From Monomorium pharaonis (taxonomy: Eukaryota; Arthropoda; Insecta; Hymenoptera; Formicidae), in the NCBI RefSeq assembly GCF_013373865.1, contig NC_050469.1, forward strand, positions 10,574,740 through 10,638,739: DNA of 64,000 nucleotides, given 5' to 3'. The position numbers and the translations under genes were made by a program. Position 1 is the first letter of the stretch, and each line of letters starts with the position of its first letter. The notes under the pieces are model-generated. The model made no database searches. It was given only the letters and a program-made list of their open reading frames with translations, and was not told the origin of the DNA. Shown here one piece after another: positions 48,496-59,620 of the stretch.

Positions 48496-50600
48496 ACCGC
48501 AGTCTTAATAATAAATTTTTGATTTGGTTGAAACCTTTGTGGACGAAATTAAATTACGAAATCTGCACATGTGATAAATATAATGTACATTTATGTCCTT
48601 AAGCGTCCATTTATATTGAAGAATTGGAAAAGCAATTCTAAGACAATAGCTCGTCTTATCTTTGAATAAGATAAAAAATTATAGAAGATAATGAAACAAT
48701 CTCTTTTTATTTCTTGATTTTTTTTTCACAGCGTGGATTGATACGGACACTGAGGATTGATATGTTTTCACGTACGCGTTACGTAAAGAAGAATCGACGT
48801 AACCGAGGATGCTTGTTCATTCGGTGATGCACGATATTGTTATGACGTTACGATTCCGGCATTGCACAAAATCATAACAGGAAACTGTAGCAGAGGCTAA
48901 TGAAACGTGTAGGCGGACGCGCCTTTCGAATTTTACATTGTTCGATTTGCATGAACGACAATTATGGATAACCCATCGTTACCTTCGAGTCGCGCTTATC
49001 GCATTAACGAGACGGCTTATTAAGTAGAGTGGAACGGAATTACGGTAACGCGAACACCTAGTCTGCCATTACGTTTAAAATAAAGGCTAACCACATAATC
49101 CCCACGAGCCTGACTCCTATCTCTTTCTCCTTTTCCTTCTCTTTATTAATCTTTAATTATACATGTTTTTGTGGCAGCATAAGTAAGATATTTCCATCAC
49201 GTTTAAAGTCTCCGTAAACGAGGATGTGGTGGTTGCTAGGAGGGAATTAATTTTCCTCTAATCGATAAAACCATTTGGGTTTGTTTTGGAATGGTAAACG
49301 AGGCCATCGGGTTTAATCGAAAATTTTAAATCACATTTTTAATTACATCTATTTCTACGTTCTTGATAAAACGAGCTTCGTTAATTTATTCAGCGCCTTT
49401 CTCTTACGGAAGATCAACCGGGAACGTGCGCCGCAGTCTCGTCATATTGTCCATTTCCTCAGAAGCCGGTTTGTGTAGGATGATAAGGCACGACTAGATT
49501 GTTGATCATCGTTAGCCGTGCTATAATGCTGGGCAACGCAAATCAGCTTTCGCGCATATTAAAATTTTATGCGACGCGATAGTCTCCCAACATTTGTGGT
49601 CGCAGTAACAGCATTTTTGTGGTGAAAGCGGATATTATGCATCCATTTTGCTCAAATAATTGAGAGGATTCAGAGAGAACCAACATGCAACTGTTATATC
49701 TTTTTTTTTTTAATTAAATTATTTTACATAATGTTAAATGTGTGTTATAGCGACAACGTGCAAAACGTTGACTTATATTAATTGTTGTTTTATTAATATC
49801 CCCGAAAGTCTAAAGTTTACAAATGGGCGTGTGTCACTATTCTTAAGTCACGTATAAATCATTAAGACTTTTATGACTGATCTTCTGCGCAATGCATTAA
49901 GTTCTGCAAAATGATAAATGCAGACTAGATTGCGAGAATTCTTAAAAGAATTGTGTTTATCTGTCATTCCTGGATATATATAGCGTGTTAAAGAAATGTT
50001 TTTTTCTTGTAATTGATTATTGTTCTTAAATTTTTTTATGAGTTTTAATTTCTGTTCTTTCGTTTCTTTAATGAAAAATAATTGGATGTTTTTTTAAATT
50101 CCACGTTTAGTATTAAAGGAATTTATATTAATGAACTAAAGCTCCTAATGAAAAAATAATGGTAAAATAACATTAACTTGAGGCATAACATTTTATTGCG
50201 TCGGTACAGATCTTGTGTACTCTTTAAAATTACTTACAAATTTTTAACAGCTTTAAAAAAAAAAAAAAAATCAGCTTTGTATTTGTAAAAAAGACAATTT
50301 TAGATATAAATATTTGATATAAACGTTACACGAAACATTCCGCATCGTGAACCGTTGGTTTCTATCCTCTAATCTACGTAATCATTCAAAGCTTCTAATT
50401 GCAGCTTTTATGATTTGCAAGTTCTTGGTACGTTAGGCTTCTGTATCCCTTTTTCATATTCCATTTTTGAGTACAATTTTTTAAAATAAAGGAAGAGAAA
50501 GAGAGAAGGATGATCGGCCGTTAGAAAATCACATCTTCGTATCGAGAACAGCCTCAATTCCGATGGTACGATCGAGATCATTGTCGATGCGTTCGCGATC

Positions 50601-50822
50601 ATGCTAAAGTGGGTACATTACTGCCCGTTGCCGAGGGATCGCGCGATCGCTCCCCCGGACGCGAAGATGATCATTTCGAGCGAGACGACGAGGGATGAGA
50701 GGGACGAAAGAAGGGCTTTTATCTTCGATAGAAGAAAAGACGGCGTTGACACGGTGCGAAGTGCGCGAAATGCGAAAACCGCCACGCCGGACGCTATCAT
50801 GAAGAGATGCTTTCGGTTTGGG
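50601..50822 (+). CDS. Candidate first coding exon of rhophilin, promoter 3
   Basis: An open frame in a CpG-richer patch, with possible starts at 50601, 50667 (52 codons, MIISSETTRDERD...) or later. It ends KRCFRFG with donor gtaagg at 50823 in phase 0, again compatible with the acceptor at 52448 only 1.6 kb away. The protein end before the junction (CFRFG) is loosely like the YFRKG found at this place in vertebrate rhophilin-2, from memory. Composition is Arg/Asp-rich, so chance cannot be excluded. Confidence 0.25.
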
Positions 50823-51169
50823 GTAAGGAGCACAAAAGAAGAAAGTCGAAGTCACTTGACAGTCGGCGATACACATGGCGATCGCGAGGTCGCCGCGGCT
50901 TCTTCCGACGTGTGATTTGCGCGATGCCCGCGCGCCCGCGCGTTGTTTCTTCCTTTCTTCGTACTTTGATACTTCTTAGCGTACAATTACATTTATCAGC
51001 GTTTCTTTCTGATTCATCGCGTTCGTTCCTTATTATCAGCGAGAACGAAGGGATGAGCTATCTAAATAATTTCTGCATACACTAATTTCGTAATATTCGA
51101 ATAAAACGTATAGATAATAATTTTTAATTATGCATTAAAAGTTAACTTGATAGTTATACTTATCATAAT

Positions 51170-51970
51170 ATTAATTAACTAGCTATGTTCTGCCACGCGT
51201 TGCTGTGGCTCTCTATTCTACGTTTTTTTTTTAATTTTCTTTGCTTTCGTTGTTTAACTTTCAAGAGCCTTGCTTTACTGTTGCTCTTTTTATTTTATTT
51301 TTGAATAAGCATTTATCTATCTTTAATAAATCTAATATTCATTTATTCACGTACTTCTAACTTTTTTTTCTAAAAGCTGCCATGGATTTAGAAATCCATT
51401 CAAAAGACTGTTTTAAATAAGTTCCTTTTTTTCAATAAAATAACAGCTATCTTTATTTTTCTTATTACTTTAATTTAAACACAATAGAAACATTCTTCGC
51501 CTCTCCCGGTCTCTCCCCGTCTCTCCCGGTCTCTCCCCGTCTCTCTCCGTCTTTACCCGTCTCTCCCGGTCTCTCCCGGTCTCTCCCGGTCTCTTCCCGT
51601 CTCTCCCGGTCTCTCCCTGTCTCTCCCGGTCTCTCTCCGTCTCTCCCCGTCTCTCCCGGTCTCTTCCCGTCTCTCCCCGTCTCCCCCGGTATCTTCTCGT
51701 CTCTCCCGGTCTCTCCCGGTCTCTCCCGGTCTCTCCCGGTTTCTCCCGGTCTCTCCCCGTCTCTCCCAATCTCTACCCGTCTCTCCCCGTCTTTCCCGGG
51801 CTCTCCCTGTCTCTCCCGGTCTCTCCCGGTCTCTCCCGGTCTCTCCCCGTCTCTCCCTATCTCTACCCGAATGCAACGTTGTGTCAAAATTTCAAAGCAA
51901 TCGGTGAAAAACTTACGGAGATCTTAGATGACGAACAAACATTTACATTTGTATTTATATAGATTAATTA
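51170..51970. mobile_element. Probable non-autonomous transposable element with 8-bp flanking repeats
   Basis: ATTAATTA occurs at 51170-51177 and again at 51963-51970, directly bordering a 785-base segment that starts ACTAGCTATGTTCTGCCACG and ends TTTATATAG. The left part (ccacgcgttgctgtggct) and the right part (aatcggtgaaaaacttacgg) read like the conserved ends of a dispersed element, which I cannot name with certainty. The centre is a 10-bp minisatellite. No transposase is encoded. The AT-rich flank makes the duplication only moderately informative. Confidence 0.55.
51501..51869. repeat. 10-bp minisatellite (ctctcccggt)n, about 37 units
   Basis: About 37 head-to-tail copies of ctctcccggt and its variants ctctccccgt, ctcttcccgt and ctctccctgt. 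Ten is not a multiple of three, so three units (30 bases) code a decapeptide, and all three minus-strand frames read the same RERPGETGRD-like repeat. This explains three overlapping open frames without implying a gene. Confidence 0.97.
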
Positions 51971-52447
51971 TTATTATGTTTGCATTTACTTTGCTACAAG
52001 TGACTTTGGTATCGAAAGGTATTAATTGTGTTTTAATTATTATGACAGTACAGCCATAATTATTATATTCGATAAAATTGGATTCTTTCTCCCAAGGCGT
52101 AAGAGATTAAAACAAATTAATTTAAAACTATTTATACATGAGAAAGTATCAATTCTTTCGATAGACATTTATTGTAAAGAAAGTTTCCTGAGAAGATTGT
52201 GTGAAATTTGCATTGCATTTGAAAGGATCAGTATAAATAGAAAAGAAAATTGTATTATCGCCTTGTTTCCACTCATATTACGGCTATGATTCGAAAAGAA
52301 GATAGATAATCGCAAGGCTGAGTTAGTTGATCAACATGGTTAGCGGAACTGGTCTTTATCGTTGCGGCAATTCTTGCGGATTATATGATTACGAGCTATA
52401 CATGATACGTCGGAGGCATCGCTAACTATGCGTTTCATGGTTCGCAG

Positions 52448-55400
52448 GGTTCGGATCCGAGGGTAGCGACCTGCAGAGGAAAGCTGCAGAACAAGCGAAG
52501 TAAGCTCAATCAAGAGATCAACAAAGAGCTGCGATTACGAGCGGGCGCTGAGAATCTCTTTAAGTAAGCATACCAATGTATAATTAATATACAATTGTGT
52601 ACATAAACGTAACTGTTAAGTGAATATAATTATTTTATAAATTTTTACATTTTTTCCTATCAATTGCTTTAATATTGTTTGCCAAGTAATAGTATTCTGA
52701 TTTATATAATTATTTACAAAAGATATTATTGCAAAGCTGAAGGCTCTAAGCGATAATTTATGATTACAAATAAAAAAATGTGATGTATAACAAAATTTTT
52801 CTGTATAATTAAAAGTATAATTAAAAGTACAATTTATAAGTACTTGCATTTTTTTTAGTTTTTATTAATTATATTTTATTACAGGGCGACAACCAACAGA
52901 AAATTGAAGGAAACTGTCGCCTTGGAACTAAGCTTCGTCAATTCGAATCTGCAGCTGCTGAAGGAACAGCTCGCCGAGTTGAATAGTTCGGTAGAGCTGT
53001 ATCAGAATATCGATGGGTAAATTCGGCATGAATTATAAGTTTTACTGATATACATTAAAAAAACGTACGATATTGCATTGAACGATATTTTCTTTCAGCG
53101 ACGAGCCCGTTATGCCGATGATACCATTGGGACTGAAAGAGACCAAAGACATCGACTTTCGGGATCCGTTCAAAGTAAGTTGTGAAACAAAACGCGTTGA
53201 CCAATTTGCGAGATCATCGTTAAATTCATAATCGTCCAGTTTCTTTTCATCCGTTTATTCGAGAGGCGGCACGGCCGGATTGTCTTCGAAATTTTCGAGG
53301 TCCTTCTTCCCTTTCTTCTGAATTCGTTTCGCGGAATCTTCAGTTATTTTCAGAAAATCTCGAATGTCTGTGGGCGGGCCGATCTCAAGGAGAGCTCGTC
53401 GGGAGGTCACCGGTTGTCGAACTGTTATCACTTTTGCTTCGCGTTTGTTGGTTTTTTGTTTCCTTGTTGATTCGTCTTTCCTCGCGATCATTGTGCACGG
53501 AGTCAAACGGGCCATGGTGATTACTAAACTTCCGGTGGTCATATTCCGTTGAACGTTACTTCTCTCAACCGATACCTCGCAAGGCAGGGTCAACTGCAGA
53601 ATCTTTCCTTTTACAGTGACTCGCACATAAGTCGGGTTCACGTCGACGTCGACGTAAGAAGTGTCCAAATGCCTACGAATGTAAAAAATAAATGCAAGGA
53701 TATAATATGTTTATAAATTTAGATCAAAATTTGTGACAGACAAACGTGACCATTATTATTGTGAGCAATGGATATATTATGGTAGATCGTACAATTTATT
53801 CTTGAAAAGCATTTATAAGTATTTTTATAAAATAAATTTTCACAATTATTTTAGAATTATTTTTTGTTTGGATACAGTATATGCTGCTATTAACACAAAG
53901 CGACGTATTAATCAAAGGTTACCTGTACACGGAGACTTCGAGAACAACAAAATTGGGATCGTCTTCATCGTTTAGTCTGAATGGCAGCTTCGCCTGATTT
54001 ATGTTGTACGCTCTTCCGTCTGGAGCGAATAGCTTCAGTACACGTTTTGAATGATTGTTCTTATCCGAATTATGATTTTTTATTTCTTGTTTCTTCATGA
54101 ATCGCTCAGCAATGATGACTCTATCTTCCGGTGTATGATAACTAGGCTGTTTCCAGAAACGTTCATCCTCTGACTCGTTATCTTGCTCTGTTTTCTCGCT
54201 TTGCTCGTTTTTTGTATCTTCCACTTGGTTCTCTGTAGTGTCCTGAAGATGATATAATAAGATTGTTTGCATTTATCGTATATTAATAAATCTGTGATAT
54301 AACTATTTATGCGCTTAGCAAAACTGCAATGATTCTCAAAAATTCCACGTAGAAATTAACATAAAAGTTTATGTTAATTTACGACTTTGTGGATTAAACG
54401 TCAATATTATATTTCAATTGTATTTAAATAATTATTGACTTATTAATTAATTTAATATTATAATATGCTTTGCAAAGTGGAATACTAACAACAGAAATTG
54501 TATTAATAATATAATATTTTCAGGTTTATGTTAAGAAAAATTTACCATTTGATTAAATGTTTTACATGCAGCATTGCGACGAGCGCGTTGAGATATCCTA
54601 GTCTTCTCATAATTCCGATAGCTCTCGATAATGTCATCTCGCGCTCGTGAATAGATTTGTAACGCCTTGATACGTTCCGATCTTTTAATCTCTTGCATGT
54701 CGAGCTCTTTTAATTGTGGTAAAGTCGCCACGACATATTGCCTGTAATATTCGTAATCTGTGCATGGATTTCCCATTAGAATTAGATGCTCCAAATTTTC
54801 ATTGCACCTATGTAAAATACAAAATACGTAATTAAAAAATATAACCCAAGGAGATTTATAATTCTATTAAAATTCTATTAATAAAATAACAATTTTTTCG
54901 TTAATTGACAATTGATCTAAATTTGATATTACTGATATCGATAATTGAATATTTAAATATATATATATATATATTTTAATTATATAATATATAATATATA
55001 ATAATAAGAAATCAACAAATGTTTTGATCAATTGATCTCATACTTTTCGGTATTTTTCGACAAGGCAAAATTGTTATGTCGAGAAAAACAAAAAGGGGTT
55101 ACGAAATCCCTTCTCGATTTTGATTTGGATTTTAGTTATATATAATTGAAATATAATTTATAAAGGAAAATACCTGAGACTTTTTACACTTTGCAAATTT
55201 CCAATAAAATTGATGGTGAGATCTAATTTCTTTAAACTTTCTAAGCCCTCCAAGTTCTCTATAACCTCGATATTATTGAGGGCCAGGTTCAAATATTCCA
55301 GCCTCTTCAACATATTCAGATTCTCTATCTTCGATATAAGATTGTTCTGCAATAGTAGAATCTTGAGATTCCTGCAGTGTCTGTCTATCAGCTGAATTTT

Positions 55401-58400
55401 ATCGATATTCTCCTGGTGCAAAGCAATTTCTTCCAATGTTGAAATTTCACCCTCATTGTGCTCCGAGCGTTTCCGTATTAATTCGAGCGTGATTTTCACC
55501 ATTCTTGTCTTGAGCCAGTTTCTAACTTTAGCGAGAATTACGGAGGAAAATCGCAAGTGTCACGAGCAGAAACGGGTGAGCATGTATTAACCAAGAGTGC
55601 CGTCGTAGTTGCTATGAAGGTATCGATTTAACATTGGCTGTCACGTTTTGCAATTCCACATGCACGTGTCACGAATATATTGATTGTTCCGCGTAAACGA
55701 TCTTTTATTCAAAGCAATAGAGTAATCTTTTATTCTCTTGTAGGACTTCATTTTGGAGCACTATAGTGAGGATGGGGAAAACTATGAAGAAGCTATAGCT
55801 GATTTGATGGAAACCAGACAGGTAAGCATCTTATAATAATTTTCATTGAATTTGTGAAAAATAGAAAATTTCTATTTTTCTTAGAAATTACAAATAACAA
55901 TTTATGATTTTTTACTTAGAATTAAAATTATAAAAGAGAATTAGAATTAACAATTGAGAAATTTTTTGAAGAACTTTATACCGATTGTCCAATTGTCATT
56001 TCTGAAATAAATTATATCTTAGTAATATTTTTGATGATTTGAGTTATTAAAAAGAAACGATAAATACATATTTTACTATTTTAAATCCACAGGCTACGAG
56101 GACACCGACCAGAGATTCGGCGGGTATCGCATTACTCCTCCGTTACTATAATCAGCTCTATTTCATAGAAAGGCGTTTCTTTCCACCTGACAGAAGCCTC
56201 GGCATCTACTTCGAATGGTTTGATTCGTTGACGGGAGTGCCGAGTTGCCAGCGAACGGTTGCCTTTGAGAAGGCGTCCATTCTTTTTAATGCTGGTGCGC
56301 TTTATACGCAGTTGGCTGCCAAGCAGGATCGTTTAACCGCTCGAGGACTTGATCAAGCGGTCGACGCTTTTCTCAGAGCCGCTGGTACTTTCCGGTACAT
56401 CCACGAGAACTTCACAAATGCACCGAGCATGGATCTAGGCCCGGATATGCTAGAGATGCTGGTGCAGTTGATGCTTGTAAGTTTTCACTGTTGATTAGTA
56501 ATTTACTACTTATTAAGATAAAATATTATTTTATTTTCCAATTAATGATTCTTTCAGTATAATATATTGTATATTTATAATTATAACAATTAATTCATTT
56601 TGCATTTCTTATGTTTAGGCTCAGGCAAGGGAATGCCTCTTCGAAAAACTGGAGCTTCAATCGAGAGATGGCAGAAATATCGATGTTTGCTTAGATCTTG
56701 CTCAAGAAGCAGCTCAGGTAAAACTCTTTTCTATGATTCTTCTGCTTTGTAATTATCAATGTGATAAGTATAATCACAAAGCCAATTAATCCAGGTTGCA
56801 GCGATATACAATGATGTCCATGGATTGATATCGCGCGAACCGGTTCGTGACTACGTCCCGGAGACGTGGATTTCGTTGATACTGGTAAAGCGCGAACATC
56901 ATCTTGCTCTCGCTCACAAGCACATCGCGGTTGGTCTGCTGGACAGACCGATTGCTGAGTTACGTGTGGAAACAAGGCTCACGTTGGAGCACATTCAGAA
57001 GAGCGACGGGAAAACTCAATTGGACGCGACCGTTCCCAGAGATGACAACGAAAGAAAACTATTGGGTATGTTTACGCAAGACGTTTTATATTACAGTTAC
57101 GCTTATTCAATGCTAAATAATATTTTTAAATCTCTATTTTTTTATTAATTTTAATATATAAAGAGCGTATGTATGAATAGAAATTTTATTGTAGGCAAAG
57201 CACATCTCAGAGAAGCTCTCGTTTTGCATGATGAGAGCCAACGACTGCAAAGAATGTGCCGCGATTTGAAGGCTAAACAACCTCTAGGGAGGGTTCTGAA
57301 GAAGGCACAAGAAGCGACGCTCGACAGCTATAATAGATTCGGTAGCGAAGATGATTTTCGAGAACTTCTGGATCCACCGGATATTATCGGTATAACATTT
57401 TGTTTAAAAACACACTCAATTGTTGCCTTTTATATTATTTCGGTGAAAATAAGTTATAATATTAAAATGCATTTTTTAATTTTGCTCTTTTTTATTTTCA
57501 TATGTAGCCTCCACGAAATTTCAACTTAGCATCACTCATCCGGATTTCGGGCAACACGGAGTGGATGATCTTTTCAAGTCGTTGGGACCTGTAGCGATAT
57601 TTTCCGCTAAACGACACTGGACCGCGCCACGATTGGTACAACTTCAAAGAGGTCCCGATGAAGGTTTCGGATTTAGCGTGCGTGGCGACGCTCCAGTGAT
57701 AATAGCCGCCGTTGATCATAATTCGTTAGCTGATGTAAGATAATCTATTAAAACAACTTTATTCAATATATAACCATTCTACAGAATAAATAGAAGTATA
57801 AAAATACTGATGTATGCAGAATAATAAAAGGGTATTATTTTAAACAATCATATAATTTTTATGTCTTGTTTTTAAGACATTTTATCGATCCGATGTATTT
57901 TGTTTACTCTGTAAGCTAATTTACATAAGATACAAAATGCAGATCGTAAATGTGATAGTGACAATCAAACAAAAACATTGATAGTATTATTAATGCTTCT
58001 GTCGTGTCCGCATTTGTGATGTATAACTTACGTTCTGTGACTTATGTAAAATAGCTTTAATCTTTTTTTTTATACGTGTTTATACAATAATGATAATGAA
58101 TAAAAACAAGAAAATTTTTCTTTCTTTCAGATGGGCGGGATGAAGGAAGGGGACTTTATAGTCGCCATCAACGATAAAGACGTCAAATGGGCATCACATG
58201 AGCAAGTCGTGCAGATGATAAAACAATACGGTGACTTTATAAATTTGAAGTTAGTCACTCCAATGGACAGGAATTATCTAAAGGTGAAAGATAAAATAAA
58301 TAACTGATACAATTCTAAAAAATATAACTTAGTATCTTAATTAATAAGATAAGAGTATTCTGAAGAAAATACGTAAGCAACATTAAAATTATATGATTCA

Positions 58401-58746
58401 GATTAATTAATTTTTAATATTGATATTATCAATGAAACTTGAGTTTTCTGTTTATTTATTTATATTTTTCTTTGTTAAAAAACTTTTTGACAAATGATCT
58501 AAGACAATGAGAAAGTACGACGGTAGAAACTAATTATTTTAGAAACCAGGAAAACCCAACAATCACCACGATAAAGGCAGCGTCTCGGCGAGCAGCTCTT
58601 CTGGAGTTTCTTCCGGTCAACCGAGTCCGGCGGGATCCGTTACTACGGCGCACGTAGTTAGAAGGCTTCCATGGAATCCGTTTAAAAAATCCGGCACTCA
58701 ACGCGAGAACAGAGATTTAACCTTCGAGAACGTTATTCTCAGATGA
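52448..58746 (+). CDS. Rhophilin (Rho GTPase-binding protein; HR1, BRO1 and PDZ domains)
   Basis: Scaffold that binds active Rho and links it to the actin cytoskeleton and endosomal traffic. Coding exons: 52448-52563, 52885-53016, 53099-53174, 55744-55821, 56093-56476, 56619-56717, 56795-57065, 57195-57389, 57508-57734, 58131-58283, 58543-58746. Phases agree at every junction and the stop is TGA. These exons give 644 residues, and the first coding exon must lie upstream because 52448 opens in phase 0 with no ATG. In exon order: HR1/REM Rho-binding coiled coil (RGKLQNKRSKLNQEI, RAGAENLFKATTNRKL), BRO1 domain from about DFILEHYSEDGENYEEAI (EKASILFNAGALYTQL, FRYIHENF, LVKREHHLALAHKH), PDZ domain (EGFGFSVRGDAPV, GMKEGDFIVAINDKDVKW), and a Ser/Gly-rich tail ending FENVILR. 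Length and order match rhophilin-2 (about 690 aa in human). The intron 53175-55743 hosts tilB on the other strand. Confidence 0.95.
53254..53259 (-). terminator. Polyadenylation signal overlapping the tilB stop codon
   Basis: On the minus strand the last codons read GAA TAA ACG, so AATAAA overlaps the stop. Cleavage 10-30 bases further would end the transcript near 53225-53245, before the antisense rhophilin exon that ends at 53174. Confidence 0.55.
53255..55502 (-). CDS. tilB: Dynein axonemal assembly factor 11 / LRRC6, Drosophila tilB orthologue
   Basis: Cytoplasmic factor for pre-assembly of dynein arms of motile cilia. In Drosophila tilB is needed in chordotonal neurons and sperm. Exons in transcription order: 55502-55174, 54807-54546, 54242-53923, 53672-53255, all GT-AG with matching phases, 442 aa (human about 466). 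The start at 55502 (MVKITLELIRKRSEHN) fits the family, although the frame is open further upstream. N-terminus: SDS22-like leucine-rich repeats (LKILLLQNNLISKIENL, LEYLNLALNNIEVIENL, KKLDLTINFIGNL), then the LRR cap (LILMGNPCTDYEYYRQYV, LPQLKELD, RSERIKALQ). Middle: acidic/basic linker with DERFWKQPSYHTPEDR. C-terminus: CS/p23-like domain (HLDTSYVDVDVNPTYVRV, KGKILQLTLPCEV, TGSLVITM) and the conserved end FEDNPAVPPLE. Wholly inside one rhophilin intron, opposite strand. Confidence 0.95.
54958..55010. repeat. (AT)-rich simple repeat in a tilB intron
   Basis: A short run of atatatat followed by repeated tataatatataat words, in the first tilB intron. Confidence 0.8.
55503..55743. other. tilB upstream region inside the rhophilin intron
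   Basis: Only about 240 bases separate the tilB start codon from the next rhophilin exon, so the tilB promoter is confined to this stretch or overlaps that exon or the short intron after it. No X-box (RFX) site is obvious by eye. Confidence 0.4.
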
Positions 58747-59620
58747 TTACCGAATTAAAGCCGGTTGTTATTAACAATCAGTTATTAATACTTTTTCGTA
58801 GAAGTTTAAAATATATCGACTCACGAAAATAAAACTCGCGAAAAATCAATTACTGATTACTAAAATTGAATGTTATTTTGTACAATTAATAATTTGGCGT
58901 CCAAAATTTTAATATCGCGTATTAAACTAATGAATATATTTGTATAAATACATGGATAACGTTGATTTCACAGTTAATTCATTCGCGAGCAATGATTTAA
59001 ATTTTTTGTATGCTGCTAAATATCGAACGCGTTCAGAATTTTTCTATTTATTGCAAGTAAAATTCTACATCCGCTCAATTAGATAATATTTTTGCTAAGT
59101 AGACTATATTCAGATTTAATTCGACAAATTTGTAATTACTTCAGCATGATTTTGATAAAATTGTAATGATTAATATTAGAAAATTTTGCTAACATTCTCA
59201 TGAATAACAGTGCCAACGCAGGCGTATAGTGTAAGCGTTCAATAAAATTGTCCATTATCGCGTATTTCGATGGGCACAGTTTACGACTGATTTAATCTAC
59301 AATGTATACACACTTTTTGTCATATCGTTTATACATATTCGTTAAAACGATGAACTGGATTGACGAAGGGATAAACGTATCGACAAATAGTCGTATAGTG
59401 ACACAAGACATAACGAGATTTGCGATTGTCGCGTATTTTGTATGTACTTAATCTTTCGCATTGAATCGTTAAGCAAATTAATAGAAATCGGGTTTTTACG
59501 CGGGCGTACTGGCGCTCGTGTGCATCTGTACATTTATACATAGATGTAGCATCGGTAGAGGCGTGTACACAGCTTTTTATTTTATATATATTATATGTAT
59601 GTATATCAATAAAAAATTAT
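58747..59620 (+). other. Rhophilin 3' UTR region
   Basis: AT-rich, with no coding evidence. Possible polyadenylation signals AATAAA lie at 59241-59246 and 59608-59613. An earlier AAATAAAAC word sits near 58829. Which is used cannot be told from sequence alone. Confidence 0.5.
59241..59246 (+). terminator. Candidate rhophilin polyadenylation signal
   Basis: AATAAA about 500 bases after the stop, followed by a T-rich stretch. A second AATAAA at 59608-59613 is an alternative distal site. Confidence 0.35.

Larger units (their letters stand above)
28401..52447 (+). other. Long non-coding region, probably the first intron(s) of rhophilin
   Basis: About 24 kb with no recognisable gene apart from a decayed Hsc70 copy. 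CpG-rich blocks near 33.7-34.15, 36.9-37.2, 39.9-40.8, 42.1-42.65, 43.85-44.15 and 45.55-46.0 kb may be alternative promoters or enhancers. The AT-rich remainder carries fold-back elements and satellites listed separately. I see nothing else specific at 35.0-36.8, 37.4-39.8 and 46.5-50.4 kb. Confidence 0.45.

Noticed and set aside
51465..51887. Three minus-strand repeat proteins of 99-140 residues
   Set aside because: They are an automatic product of the 10-bp minisatellite, identical in all three frames.
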